From NCBI GenBank assembly GCA_002633005.1, contig NMRA01001140.1:1-46196 (forward strand): DNA of 46,196 nucleotides, read 5' to 3'. The position numbers were made by a program, and so were the translations under genes. Shown here piece after piece: positions 1-11,900 of the stretch; positions within the stretch are counted from its first letter, which is position 1; each line of letters begins with the position of its first letter. Under the pieces are notes generated by a model. That model ran no database searches, had not been told where the DNA came from, and saw only the letters and a program-made list of their open reading frames with translations. The stretch is from Phoronis australis (taxonomy: Eukaryota > Phoronida > Phoronidae).

Positions 1-493
1 GAATGTTCATTGTGTAGCTTGGAACTGCATTGTGGGTGGCTCATTACATTGGCTGCGTGTAGGAAAGCAAAAACTAGTGATACAGGCACATCCTTTATAT
101 CGGCAGCCCGAGCATCATAATGACGGATACTTCTACACAGATGAACAGAGTATACATCAAACCTTCTGTAATAATACCCACCACTATCCAATAGCCAACA
201 CCACAGATGAGGGACACTTCACAGTAATCAGGAAAAAATGGATTTTACTGAAACCCTCTCGACCCCCACACCCCTCGACCTCCTCGACCCACAACCCCCT
301 CGACCCATGACCTATGACCCACGACCCTCTCGACCAACGAACTGTGGCAAAAGAGGTATCTGTGCGTTTTTTACATATTTCATAATCTTTTTACGTCTCT
401 GGCCGACTTTCTCATAAGACACATCTATACGCAAGTCTGCTCTGGCGGAAGTCTGATGATTGAAAACAGAAAGTGACGTGAGAACGTGGTGGT

Positions 494-2090
494 CTATGAT
501 GGGCCGTTGGGGGGAAAGTGTCGCCGGAAAAATACGAGCGTAATTGTATACATTACGCCGTTAATTACGCCGTAAAATTACGAGCGTAATTTAATTCTTT
601 ACGGCGTAAAATTACGCTCGTAATTTAGTTTAAACTATTAACCAATGACNTATTAAGTTTTGGGCGGCCAACTACTTTAACAGTCGCAGTTAACGACTTC
701 ACAGTAGCGGGTTTTTCTTCGCAGTACTAGTAGAACATGTATGGGACAGGATGTCCTTCATCTATGGGTATTTCAAGAGATTTGCTTTTTTCTGTGAGCC
801 AACAGTAACACGCCAATGTACGTCAATGGAAATTGTCCAGCATTATGATAGCAAGAAAGGTGTTTATACCAACAGGTAGGAACCTCCTGTCCGCATTACA
901 TGGGACTTGTAGTTGATGTTGAACGTCTGTGCCCCAAAGACCTGATTGCCGTCTGGAGGGATATGGGATAGTGAATTTTAATATGGTTTGGGGTATTTCG
1001 AAAATCAGCTACAGGTACTAATTTTTGTGTTCACGAGCTTCACTCTCGATGCTTGGCGATTGTTTGCATAACTTCTCTCTTTTCTTGCATGACATTTGCT
1101 TTACAGAACACACCCCTCTAATCCACTTCTTACAAATCTTGTATCTAGTTTGATGGCTTTTTAAACTTGAAAATTTTGACATCATTTTCACCTGGACTTT
1201 AAGAGTCAACTACAGACTGTAAAACAATTCAGTAGTGCTATAATCTTCCCTTTCCTGCTTTTTGAACCCATCAGAACACTAAAACACCAATTCAAGTTAT
1301 TTCTATATATATTAACGAACACAATTCAGCATTGTCATTTAACAAGTGAGGAGTTAGACTGTGTTCCTCAGTTATACACAGATAAAGTCCAGTTTTTTTG
1401 TTCTGACCATCAGAAGCGAACCAATGACTGTCTATTTGCTAAAAGTAAGGGCCTGTGCAGACGGATAGCTACGAGCTCAGCTGTCTGCTATGATGGGCCG
1501 TTGGGGGGAAAGTGTCGCCGGAAAATACGAGCATAATTGTGTACATTACGCCGTTACGCCGTTAATTACGCCGTAAAATTACGAGCGTAATTTAAGTCTT
1601 TACGGCGTAAAATTACGCTCGTAATTTAGTTTAAACTATTAACCAATGACGTTGGGTTTTACAATCCAAGATCGCGCACGCTCATGAAAATACTTATATA
1701 CTGGCGGGTTTCATGTCTACGATACGAGCGCTGAATCATGGCGGATCAAATCGCTGCTGCCATGTCAGCGATTGTGCAAGAACGAGCTGCCCAGCAACAG
1801 TTGTGTATGTTAGGTCATCACTGATTGGTTTAAATTTGGAACGTTCGTAAGGTATTTTACGAGCGTAATTTACGGCGACATTTACCCCATTTAATTTATG
1901 GGCGTAATTTTACCGCAACACTTTTGCAATTTAACTTACGCTAGTAATTACGAGCGTAATTTTACGGCGAAACTTTTCCCCATTTAATTTAGGAACGTTA
2001 TTGTACGGCGACACTCCTGCAATTTAATTTACGCTCGTAATTACGAGCGTAATTTTACGGCGACACTTTCCCCTCAGCGGCCCACCATAG
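494..2090. mobile_element. Nested TIR element with ACGAGCGTAATT-rich ends
   Basis: The left terminus CTATGATGGGCCGTTGGGGG at 494 and the right terminus ending GGCCCACCATAG at 2090 are imperfect inverted repeats that continue through GGAAAGTGTCGCCG. TGGT flanks both sides (490-493 and 2091-2094), a possible 4-bp target duplication. A second copy of the left end begins at 1488, so this is either a composite or a shorter element (1488-2090) next to a solo end. The region 1850-2085 is a degenerate array of ACGAGCGTAATT and ACGGCGACACTTT blocks in both orientations. Superfamily is not certain. Confidence 0.6.
1738..1824 (+). other. Short ORF inside the TIR element, possibly a captured promoter and first exon
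   Basis: An ATG at 1738 opens a 28-codon frame starting MADQIAAAMSAIVQERAAQQ and ending in TGA. About 40 bases upstream lies a TATA-like string (ACTTATATACTGG, near 1690-1702). It lies between the terminal repeats of the 494/1488-2090 element. It could be the first exon and promoter of a deleted autonomous transposon or a captured host segment. No function can be assigned, and it may not be translated. Confidence 0.25.
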
Positions 2091-2860
2091 TGGTCATGAA
2101 CAGCGCATTGCGGGTGCGCTATCGTCATCCCTATATCGCGCTAGTCGACATAACCCCCAGCAAAGTTCCACGAGCGCCTATCAACGACACTGTTCTAATA
2201 AACTTAGGGAGAGAGAATACGTTAAAGTGAATAGTCATAATTTCAAATTTTTAATCTTTGCTTTATATTTTATACTGCTGTACAATATACTCCATATAAA
2301 GTTGAAATACTTTTCAGTTAACACTTTGTTTGTTTCAAACTGTATTTACTGGTGAAATTGCAGTTTTGTCGGTTCCTCGCACTCTGCAATTCAAGGAAGA
2401 GCAGACGAGGCGATTACACTCTGCGACATTTGTAAGGTTGGTAGGTCTTAGATTTGATTTGGTCACGTTGTTTCTTCTGTTGTTTTTTGGCATTCAAACT
2501 TGCCGAATCGACTACCTTAATTGCAAAAACAGGAAAAAACCAGCTGAACTCACGGCCCAACTCATTGGTCCTACAAGTCGGCGCTTTTTCTATGTTCAGA
2601 TTGAGTCAAGCTTGTGTGGACTGAGTCGACGGGCTTCTGGATCCTGGGTCGAAGATCGTAGGTCGTAGGTCGAAGGAGTTGTGGATCGACGGGGTCGTGG
2701 GTCGAGGGATGAGGGGGTCGAGGGGGTTTCAGAACAATCCAGAAAAACTGACCTTTTATGCAAAAACCAGTGCATACTTTATTACTTTACAGTCATTCAG
2801 CTCATGTGCGTTTCACGTTACAAAATTCAGACGGAATTTCCTGACCATCTCCTTTTACAG

Positions 2861-2967
2861 CACTACTACTAACACAGGGACTTTCCAGCGATTTTTTCGT
2901 CACAGTGCCAAACATCTACCACGAAGGAAAACAGATCGACGTGCTGTCTCTCAGCTCAGTCAGTGAA
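2861..2967 (+). CDS. ADAM prodomain exon 1 of those found
   Basis: The acceptor CTCCTTTTACAG ends at 2860 and the donor GTAAGT starts at 2968. The exon has 107 nt: two bases finishing a codon, then 35 codons, ending in phase 0. The translation contains [20 protein letters not shown], which resembles the N-terminal part of ADAM propeptides, a strand-rich region starting with hydrophobic residues and a Pro. The upstream exon must end in phase 1. It should encode the signal peptide and was not found in 1-2860, which is filled with transposon sequence. A weaker acceptor at 2891 would shorten the exon without changing frame. Confidence 0.7.
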
Positions 2968-5900
2968 GTAAGTAGTAAATATTACAGGGACAGTGGCGTT
3001 GGTTTAGATACTTTTAGGTAAACAAGTCGGACTTTTAACTGGCTAACATAAACCTGAGAGTGATCCTCGACAATCGATCCTTTTGATTGCTGCACAGTCT
3101 ATGGACATTACTGTTCGTGCTAAATCCAATTCCAGACCCTTATTATCTACATATGGCATGTATACATCAATAGCCTTAACTGTTGTTGCACTATGACTGT
3201 GATTGCAGAGTGGTCCAGTTCACCTGTCAGTGGAGCTGAATGCATTTCATCGAAACCTTATACTCGATCTCCAGCTCAATCAGTAAGTTTCTCATCATAA
3301 AGTGTTGGTGAATATGAGGCTCTCAAAATGACCACGAAATATAAGTCGTCATTTCCCGGCACCGTACTTCATAGTGTTTAAGTTTCCCCAACTTCTTCCT
3401 TAGTGACACAGAATCTATCTTTGTATTAAGTCAGCCACCCGATGGCAACCTGCAACATAGAAGCAGCAGGAGTGATCGGACAAGTGCTTGTGATTTGTAA
3501 TTGTCTCTGATGTAATATTCCAATAGATTGGGTGGTAACATTCGAACCTTCCCACAGGTAAAATTGAGAAAAATACCTGGCACTTGCGACTCCAGTAACA
3601 ACAGGCAAAACACCGATGTATTCTACAAGAGTTCGAGTTCTCTGATAACAATGTGCAAAATACGTAACTGTGGTTCTCAAAGTGCTTTTTGTCATGGGGG
3701 ATACTACAATGTTCATCTAAGTCTCAAATGCTGTTCGAAATCCCCAGAATTCTGGTTGTTTGAGTTTGCTATTTAAATTCATGTCCGTCCATCGCTAAAT
3801 GATTTTTTAAGTGAGACGTTGATACTGGGTAGAGTTCAATAGCTTTATCGCGGCGAGAAAAAACACGTGATCTCATTTAAAATATAAATTTAGCTTTTCT
3901 AGCAAGGTGCTAGCGTTATTTAACTCTACCCTACTTTTCACTACAAGGGAGGAAGCACGGGACCTCCTCCCAAAGCATACGCGCACCCAGGGGAGGGGGG
4001 CTCGGGAACTCGAACGAGCCCCCATTTGGCGAAGTGGGCTAAAAGGTCCGCCTCTGAGAAACAAGTCCGAGAGAATGAGATAAAAGTCCACTTTACAGGC
4101 ACAAACGCGCAATTCACAGTGGTGCCCGAAGCCCTCGTTTTTTTTCTTATTAGTCCGCCCGCTTTTTGTTACCAAACGGTAGACAACGTCAGGAAGCCGA
4201 GCCCCCCAAATAGAAGGTTGCGTGAGCGCCTGAATTGTGCAGAACATTAACAGAGGGTTTACGTTTTGTCTAGGAATTCACATTTCCCATCGGATATTGG
4301 CATCGTTGACTGCAACTGTGTATAGCTAGGGTACTGCAGTTTCAGCGATGTCCAGGTAGGCTACAGTAGTTTCAACTGTGTGTAGCTAGGATAATGTAGG
4401 TTCAACGGCAAGAATTCTTCGCTGCCTTGTAATTTGTTGAAGCAGTGGAATTTGGAAATTCATATGAGAGCAATTTTAAAATTAGAGCCACCAAGAAATT
4501 CACCCAGTGGTTCCACATATCAGGCGTTCATTTCTAGGCACGCATGTTGTAGATTTACCATCGAAAAATTCGAGTTACTGAACATGGACTTCAGCAAGAA
4601 CAATCTATCACTTCACACCTCAAACACAATCATATTAATTTTATATTTATAAGTGGTATACTTAGGTTCTGACCAGGGTAATCGCTGGAAGATATTTTCT
4701 GGTATCACGTCATTATGCCAGCTGCAAAAGAGATCTTGTAAAAATGTACCACAACAGCATAGTTATGAGTGTTTTGACATGGTCATGTCATCCTTCAGAT
4801 TTACCTAGCCTGAAAAGTAAGATGACGATGACTTATAAATGTCCATGATGGTTTTCAGTGTCATGTTGGAGCCCTGACCACGAAAGCGGTTTATTACATT
4901 TGTATTTTGTTGTAGAAAACTCGTTACACGGAACTTTGTCGTAAAGTATTATCTGCCTGATGGAACAGCTGTCGTGAGACAGCCAGACAATAAGGTTTGA
5001 AAAAGTTTTCATTACTCATGCAAAACAAATTGTGTTAGCGTCGGTTTTTTCGTTTTATTTGCATTAACGATCTTGCCACACCAAGGCAATTCTCAAGCAT
5101 ATTGACAGCAGCAGTCTAAAACTGAGTTTCGAAAGGGATGAATTGTGGAATCCCTTATTGCTACTTTGAAGGAAAACGCCATAGTACGTGTTACATTCAA
5201 TGCAGCGGTCTTCTGCCAAAGTTTCTCTTTTGCTCCGTCACAAGACTGTGGGAACTTGAGAACTGACTCCGGTGTTTTAAAAAGGGGCTGTTACAAGGTC
5301 CTGGTCGAAAGACGCCGTTTGAGATTCGATGCCGAGAATTGACCAAGGTTTCAAACACAGTAGCGTCTTTGATACCTATGATACGCTAAATCAATTCGCA
5401 ATTGAAATACGATCTTGTTAATTTATATACCATGCGTAGTTCCCACGTGTCAATTCAACAACTATTCTCAGCAAATCACGTCACTGCAAACGAAAATCCG
5501 CAGTTTTGTCCTGCAAACAGTGGTTGAGAACGAAGCCGTAACGATCTGATGGTTTTGCAATGCACTTTGGGAACTTGCATTGCCAATCGATGCTATAATG
5601 AGAAAAAGATGTTCGGAAGACTTCACGATCAAATGAATATAAAAACCGAATATCTATGGATAAGCAAGAACCAAAATGAAAGGAATTCATCTTCCTAATG
5701 TTTCACCGACAGTTCTGATTCTATTGTCTTGAAGAATATATATCAAACGTTGAACAATGAATGTGTATGGCAACGTGCCTTATGGAGATACTAGACCACA
5801 TCTGGTCACTGAGCATTTTCAGATGCAGTCAAACTGCGGCAGGAGCAATTAGGTGTTAAAACCGTCATTTGAGCTAATGAAATGAGCTTCAAGAGCCCCA

Positions 5901-8900
5901 ATTCTGTCGCCAAACTTTAAAGTATTAGGCCAAACAACCGACACTTCACTGCCCAATGGACTGGCGTAATCTATGAATGGGTTGTGTACCTTTGTTCTTG
6001 GATACCCCGCTGCATGTGTTAGTTTCAATTCCAGAGGATCTATTTGTTATTGAGCTCTGAGTTTCCTTCACAAAACGGTCATGTCTAGCTTAAAACAAAT
6101 GACTATCGGTCATCAAGTCGAATTTACTCGATTCTAGAGCCTTCACAATTGCTACTACCAAGGTCGCGTGCGCAGTCAACCTAACTCAAGCGTTGCTTTG
6201 AGTACATGTCAGGGCCTGAGGTTAGTTCACATTTACCACGTATCTTATAGGATAATATTGCCTTTTTGAATGCGTTTTGGTTACTTAATTTAGAAATTTT
6301 GTTTCGTTCTTTTTGGTGGATTTATATAAAAACGATATCACATGGTCTTCAAACCCTAAGTTTGACCGTGTTATCAACTGACGCAACGTAAGTACAGTGC
6401 TCGTGTTACTGGTTGAATGGACTTTGCTTAAGTTTTGTATCTTGCTTCTGACATCATTGCTCATGTCGAAGGCAATTTGTCTAACAGAGATTGGATTGAA
6501 CGCCTGTTCGCGTCATAGCCAATGAAAACGATTACGGGAACTAAATAGTGTGAGAACACAGCTCATTCGGACTACTTCACGTGTTCAAGGCTTGATCACT
6601 ACGCCATTTTCCCGGTCTCAACGTGATGTACAATTAAAAGTGTACTTCTTTAATGTTTTGTCAAGCACAACAGTGTGAATTAACAAAGTTATTGACGTTT
6701 TAAATTTTGATTATTCGTTTTTAAACTTGCCTGATGATAATGTGGTAAGTGAGTTGGCCGTTTTAGCTCATTAAGTATGTCCCACTATCATCGATCATCG
6801 ATCCAAACCTGGCCAATACTGTTTACACTAAATGTACATAATGAAAAGCCAGAGTTACACACACTTCCTGTATGGCGGCATCTGAGGAAGTATTTGGCAT
6901 TGCATAGGCGGATTTAGGGGGAGGGGCAGGCATATTTCCCTACACCAAACTGAGATGAACTAGAAAAAATTCACCCTCAAAACCGTGGGATTTTGTAGAA
7001 AAGCTTGTTGTCTATAAAATAGTACCAGGCTGTTTTGAATTATAATTAGCGATCATTAACTGTCACCAGCAGACTCGACTTCCTGGTTGGTTAACTTAAA
7101 GTCGAATTTTATCATAAACTCCACTCCAAAAAGGCCCGTATCAAAACATCACCTTGATGGGCTTTTGTTACGTCCATAAAATACATGTATGGCTAAACAC
7201 ACCTGTACTTATGAGGGAATCGCGGCACTGGACTCAGTTTGTGAAATGATAGCCAATTAAATGAGTGAATACTAGTAAATTGCTTAATTCACTTATCAAA
7301 CTAGCCAAATTTTGTAGAAAATCGCTGTATATCACAGACGTGAATGACTCTACTTCCTAATTGGTGAACTTTGCAATTTTACCTCCAATGCGGGAGAGCT
7401 TCATAGAATTGCCAAAGAGCCTATTATGTAGAATTCCACAGACATTTCTAAAATTTCCCCCGGTTTTGATGATGAAATACTTTTATTTCATCTCAGTTTT
7501 TTGTAGGAAAATATCCGGCTCGAAATATTTTGGAAATACTTTTTTAATAAAAGTCTTTTGAAATGACATACTTGTTAGCCACTCTCACATATAAATACAT
7601 GCGAATATGAGATGTGCTGAAATACGCTTTCATCACATGACAACCATCAGTGTCTGCTAGACATCTAACAAAATCGAAAGCGAAGGATGGTGGTGCCGCT
7701 TCTCGGTGGTCACTGATTTTCTACCTCCCATTCGACGGACACCAATTTAACGCTCCCTTTCCCCCAGTCGTCATTAATTTTGTGCCTCTTCCGTTCGTTT
7801 GTGTCGCCCTTCCCTCGATATTTCCCCCATTTTGTCCAGGAACCGCTCCCGCAACCTATACAATCACGTGACCTAATAATCGTGAATTTCACTTAGGTCT
7901 CAAAGTTAGCAATTGGAAATTGGGAATGCAGGTCGACGTTATGAGAGGTCATAGCCTTAGGTACCCTCACAGCTTTCGAGGACAGCGTGCTGTAATATCT
8001 GATGACGTTACTGATGTATGTCGTTTTGTTCAAATGCAAGTGTATGGTGATGTACTACCTTTCTTTCCAGAGGGATGATCAACAGTGCCGATACTTTCTT
8101 TCTAGAACCATCACACTTGTCAAATGGAGAACATTATGTTCATAGAACAGCGCGAGGTAAAACACATGGCAGTCTGAACGACGGCACTCCGGTCGACAGC
8201 GGACTTCGCAATGATTTTTATACCGAGTTTAACGACAGGGTAGGCCTACCTTTACGGATGGGATCTGTGCACATTTTAATTTAGTTGGAAGTGCCTTTGA
8301 GTTAGCTACACGTGTGTCACATACACTGATAGAGACGTCAATGGGACACACTCGCGTTCGAGAAACACACTGTTTGGGCTTAGTGTTGGATGGTCTTCAT
8401 GTTCGAAGATTTGAACAATGCTGTTAACAACAAACGTAGATGGCAGCCAGTCATTTGTTGAAATACAGGCCGGTGACTTATTGGTTTATGTTCGTTTTTG
8501 ACCATAACATGAGGATGAAATTGACAATCAAGGTTTTACGAAATTCTGTCTTTATAACAAGTACTTGATGTTTCACAACTTCCACTGATCTGTGTTACCA
8601 AGAAAAGAAAATTAATACACACAACATGCAAAACATATGGCGGAAAAACTATGTGAATAGCTGTATGTCATAGGATAATGACATTCTATTGAGTTGGGAT
8701 TGCTTGTAAATTCCGCCTGTTTGTAAAAGAAAGTTAAAAAATTTTAGGCCAAAACCCCAACTCAATAGAATGTCACCATCCTATGACATCCACCTATTCA
8801 CATTGTTTTTGTAATTCTTCCGCCATATGTGGCATGTTGTGTGTATTCATTCTCTTGACAATACACCTCAGTGGAAGTTATGAAACGTCGAGTACTTGTA

Positions 8901-11900
8901 TTAAAGATGGAACCTTATGAAATCTTGACCACCAGTTTTATCCCGTTATCAGTTTGATAAAACTTAAAGCGCCCTGTGACGTGCAGAATGAGATTTAGCT
9001 CCGCTGACGTACCGCTGATGTCGTTAGTCCGAATCCCTCTTGGGTTGATCTAAAATTCAAGTTTCTCACAGACTGCGCCACGTTACATTGTAGGTCTCTT
9101 TAATTCTAAATATTCATTGTGAAGCATAATTACGGTGGCCTCATTTTCATAGGAATCATTTATTTGTTGTGACTGCACATTTTTACTCGGAGTTTGTGGT
9201 TCGAGTCTAAGGGGTCACCAAGCGCACAAACTAAAATATACTCGATTAAAAATATAGACAATGATCTGAACTTCGTATTAAAGTTGAAAGGAAAATGTCA
9301 AAAATAATTTTGAGTTCGATTTCGAGTACAGAATTAAGACCCCGCACCCGAGTTATCACAAAATCGTCATTAAAAAGTATTGCGTAAACATGTCCTCTGA
9401 CGTGGCTTTATTCGCGCTGGCTTTCATTTGCAATAGAGGTCAACACGTCGACAAGGAAATTTGTCACCTGACTAACAGAATGTGGGAGTTCTAGACGGTC
9501 TCACAACACACTAATATGTTATATGCGCCCTAAGAATTTTCTGCTGAAAAAACAAACTGCGTGTTTGAAATGAAGCTGCTAACCAAACTCATGTACATGT
9601 ACTTGTAGTGCACTGGAGTCTAATCATTCCTAAAATTCTTCACTTCATTCCACTAGCCAAATTTCTGAAAATATCCAAAAATAGAAGAAGTGCATCTATA
9701 TCCCGACATTCCTTTCAAGCATGATTTAATTCTAATGGTTTGCATGTAGGCGCATGCGCCTAATTCCGGATATAGGCACAGATTGAATTATAGATGCATG
9801 GGCTTAAATACGCGCCTATAGGGTAAACTTCACACACACTTCCATTTAACACGCATGTCAAACTGCGAGTTGCATACTGAAAAATGAAAAGGTGCACAAA
9901 TATTCAAATTGTTGTTTCACGTCGAAAATCTCGTTTTTTAGCTGCGACGTTCAGTTAAAGAACCCGCCAATCCGAGTGGATACAATCGCTATGTGGAACT
10001 CTTTCTTGTAGCTGACAACTCAGTGGTAAGAATTGCTACATGTCGCAAGACAACTGTTCTTTTCACTGTAGAGACTACATAAGGATACTTTTTACGTCTG
10101 GTCAGTCTTCAAGCTTTAAAAAAGCCACAAAAGAGCGGACTGTACACGTAGGTCTTATTGAAGCAGGCATGCCCGTGCGTTAAATATATAATTTAAAATT
10201 GTCTGACAAATCATCTCCAATAAAATTATTTGCTCAATATCATCAAACAACAATTTAGTCATTCTTGTCAGATTCATGAGAAGCTATAGACGTTTTAAGT
10301 TCCCGTCATGCTTTCAAGCTAAAGCACAGGTTTGTGGTTCCGTGACCAAGGCTGGTGTGTTTTTGTCCTTTGAGGGAACTTCACTCGTATCGTAGTGATA
10401 ACGTAAAGATACCCTTTCAGATTTCGTTTAGTTTAAAACTTCCTAAAACGAATTTTAGCGCATGTTAATTCAGTCGAAAAGTAATCCCAAACTATACTCC
10501 TTCAACACAACTCCAAATGTTTTCAAACATAACTCAATTGAAAATGATTTTTAGTTTAATTTTTGGTGGTGCACCGGCACGGGAGTGACAGCTGACTCGT
10601 GTATTGTGGGTAATCACTCAACTACTGCCATAGGTAAGGAGATTTCCGCGGAAACCCCGCCCACATTTGAAAAATACTATAAAAATAGGGCAAATATAAA
10701 TGGCGCTGATATTTTAGTGATAGCTTTCGACTTACAAAACTCGCCATATGTTCTAAGCTGGTGAATTTAAAAGAAAGTGTGTCTTTATGTACCAACTACG
10801 AGAACTACTCGTATCAAAACGAACAGTATTTTATCGTTATTTTCAGTACAAAGGCATGAGTAACAACCGGCATGACGTAACTCGAAGACTGCTGGAGATA
10901 TCTAACCTTGCTGGTAGCGTGAGTAAAGACACGTATTAAGTCGCTATACAGCGCAGCGATATTTGTAGTATCATGAAACCTCCATTGTTCACAAAATAGG
11001 GTCCAAACTTCAAGTTAAAATCACAAATATGCATGAAGTACATGTATCCCGACAAGCATGAAGGTAATGACGAAACACATAAATCTGAATGACGTGATAT
11101 TTATTTACTTTAAATTGTTCAAAACGTTTAGCAGCTTGTTAACGGAATGGGAAGCACGGAATGTTGACGGATCGAAGAACAGATTTTCAGGTCCGAACGA
11201 TGAACAAAATAAATGGAAATGTTGAACAGGATATCAGTATTATGAAGTTGTGATGTGGTGGACTAGCCGTTCTCTTACACCCACCTATATTTATGTGGGC
11301 GCATTATGACGTCTTTCCTGCTGCTTCGTCGTCCGTCCAACGATTATCTGGCATCCGCTCAGCGTCCGTTCGGTGTCCGTCCGGCCTCCGGTGGCTGGGG
11401 GGCGGCGCCCGCTGCCATTGGTGGATATTTATTAAATATTACAGCATGGTCCTATCATGAATTTGACTACACGAGCGAATTTACGAGTGGACCACTTTAT
11501 CTTTGATGTCACTTGAGGGATTTCCTTAACGTTAGTGGGCAGCTTCCCAACTGTCTGTCTTACGATATTGTTATTCTTGGACTTTACAAGACGCATGATT
11601 TTCTATTTAACATTTTACTTCTACTAGCTAAACAGTACATTTACAAAGAGAGATGTCATAAAAATATACCTAATTTTCTCAAGTTCGTTACAAAAACTTA
11701 TGAATATTATAATGCTGAAAAATTAAATGCACATAAAAACTTTGTACATGACAGCTTCTCTGCAAAATGGGAAAAATTTATTGTTCATGTTAACTTCATG
11801 TAGAAGATATTTACTTTAAACGAGATATGAGAATGGTCTTCCTGAGGTGTGCATGCGTGAATGAATGGTGTACTTATTTGGTTGTTTGTTTTTTGTAATT

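Larger units (their letters stand above)
231..2748. mobile_element. DNA transposon with octamer-repeat ends, copy 1 (interrupted)
   Basis: The left end (about 231-345) is a short terminal sequence (GATTTTACTGAAACCC) followed by a C-rich series of CTCGACCC/ACGACCC octamers. The right end (about 2650-2748) is the inverse: GGGTCGTG/GGGTCGAG octamers, then GGGTTTCAGAACAATCC. The interior matches 40735-41400 and 11940-12440 at nucleotide level. A second TIR element (494-2090) sits inside it. I see no transposase, so this is a non-autonomous family. Open frames inside (for example 2330-2668) also fall in the other copies' aligned region and are not treated as genes. Confidence 0.65.

Noticed and set aside
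2330-2668. 112-codon open frame with a hydrophobic stretch, possible signal-peptide exon
   Set aside because: It lies inside the octamer-end transposon, aligns with the non-coding copies at 11940-12440 and 41040-41400, and the frame is not kept there.
5127-5219. Possible C-x-Y-x-G prodomain exon (YCYFEG, then CSGLL)
   Set aside because: The residues resemble the expected propeptide segment, but no acceptor gives the required phase 0 start, an in-frame TGA lies just upstream, and no donor leaves the needed two bases.
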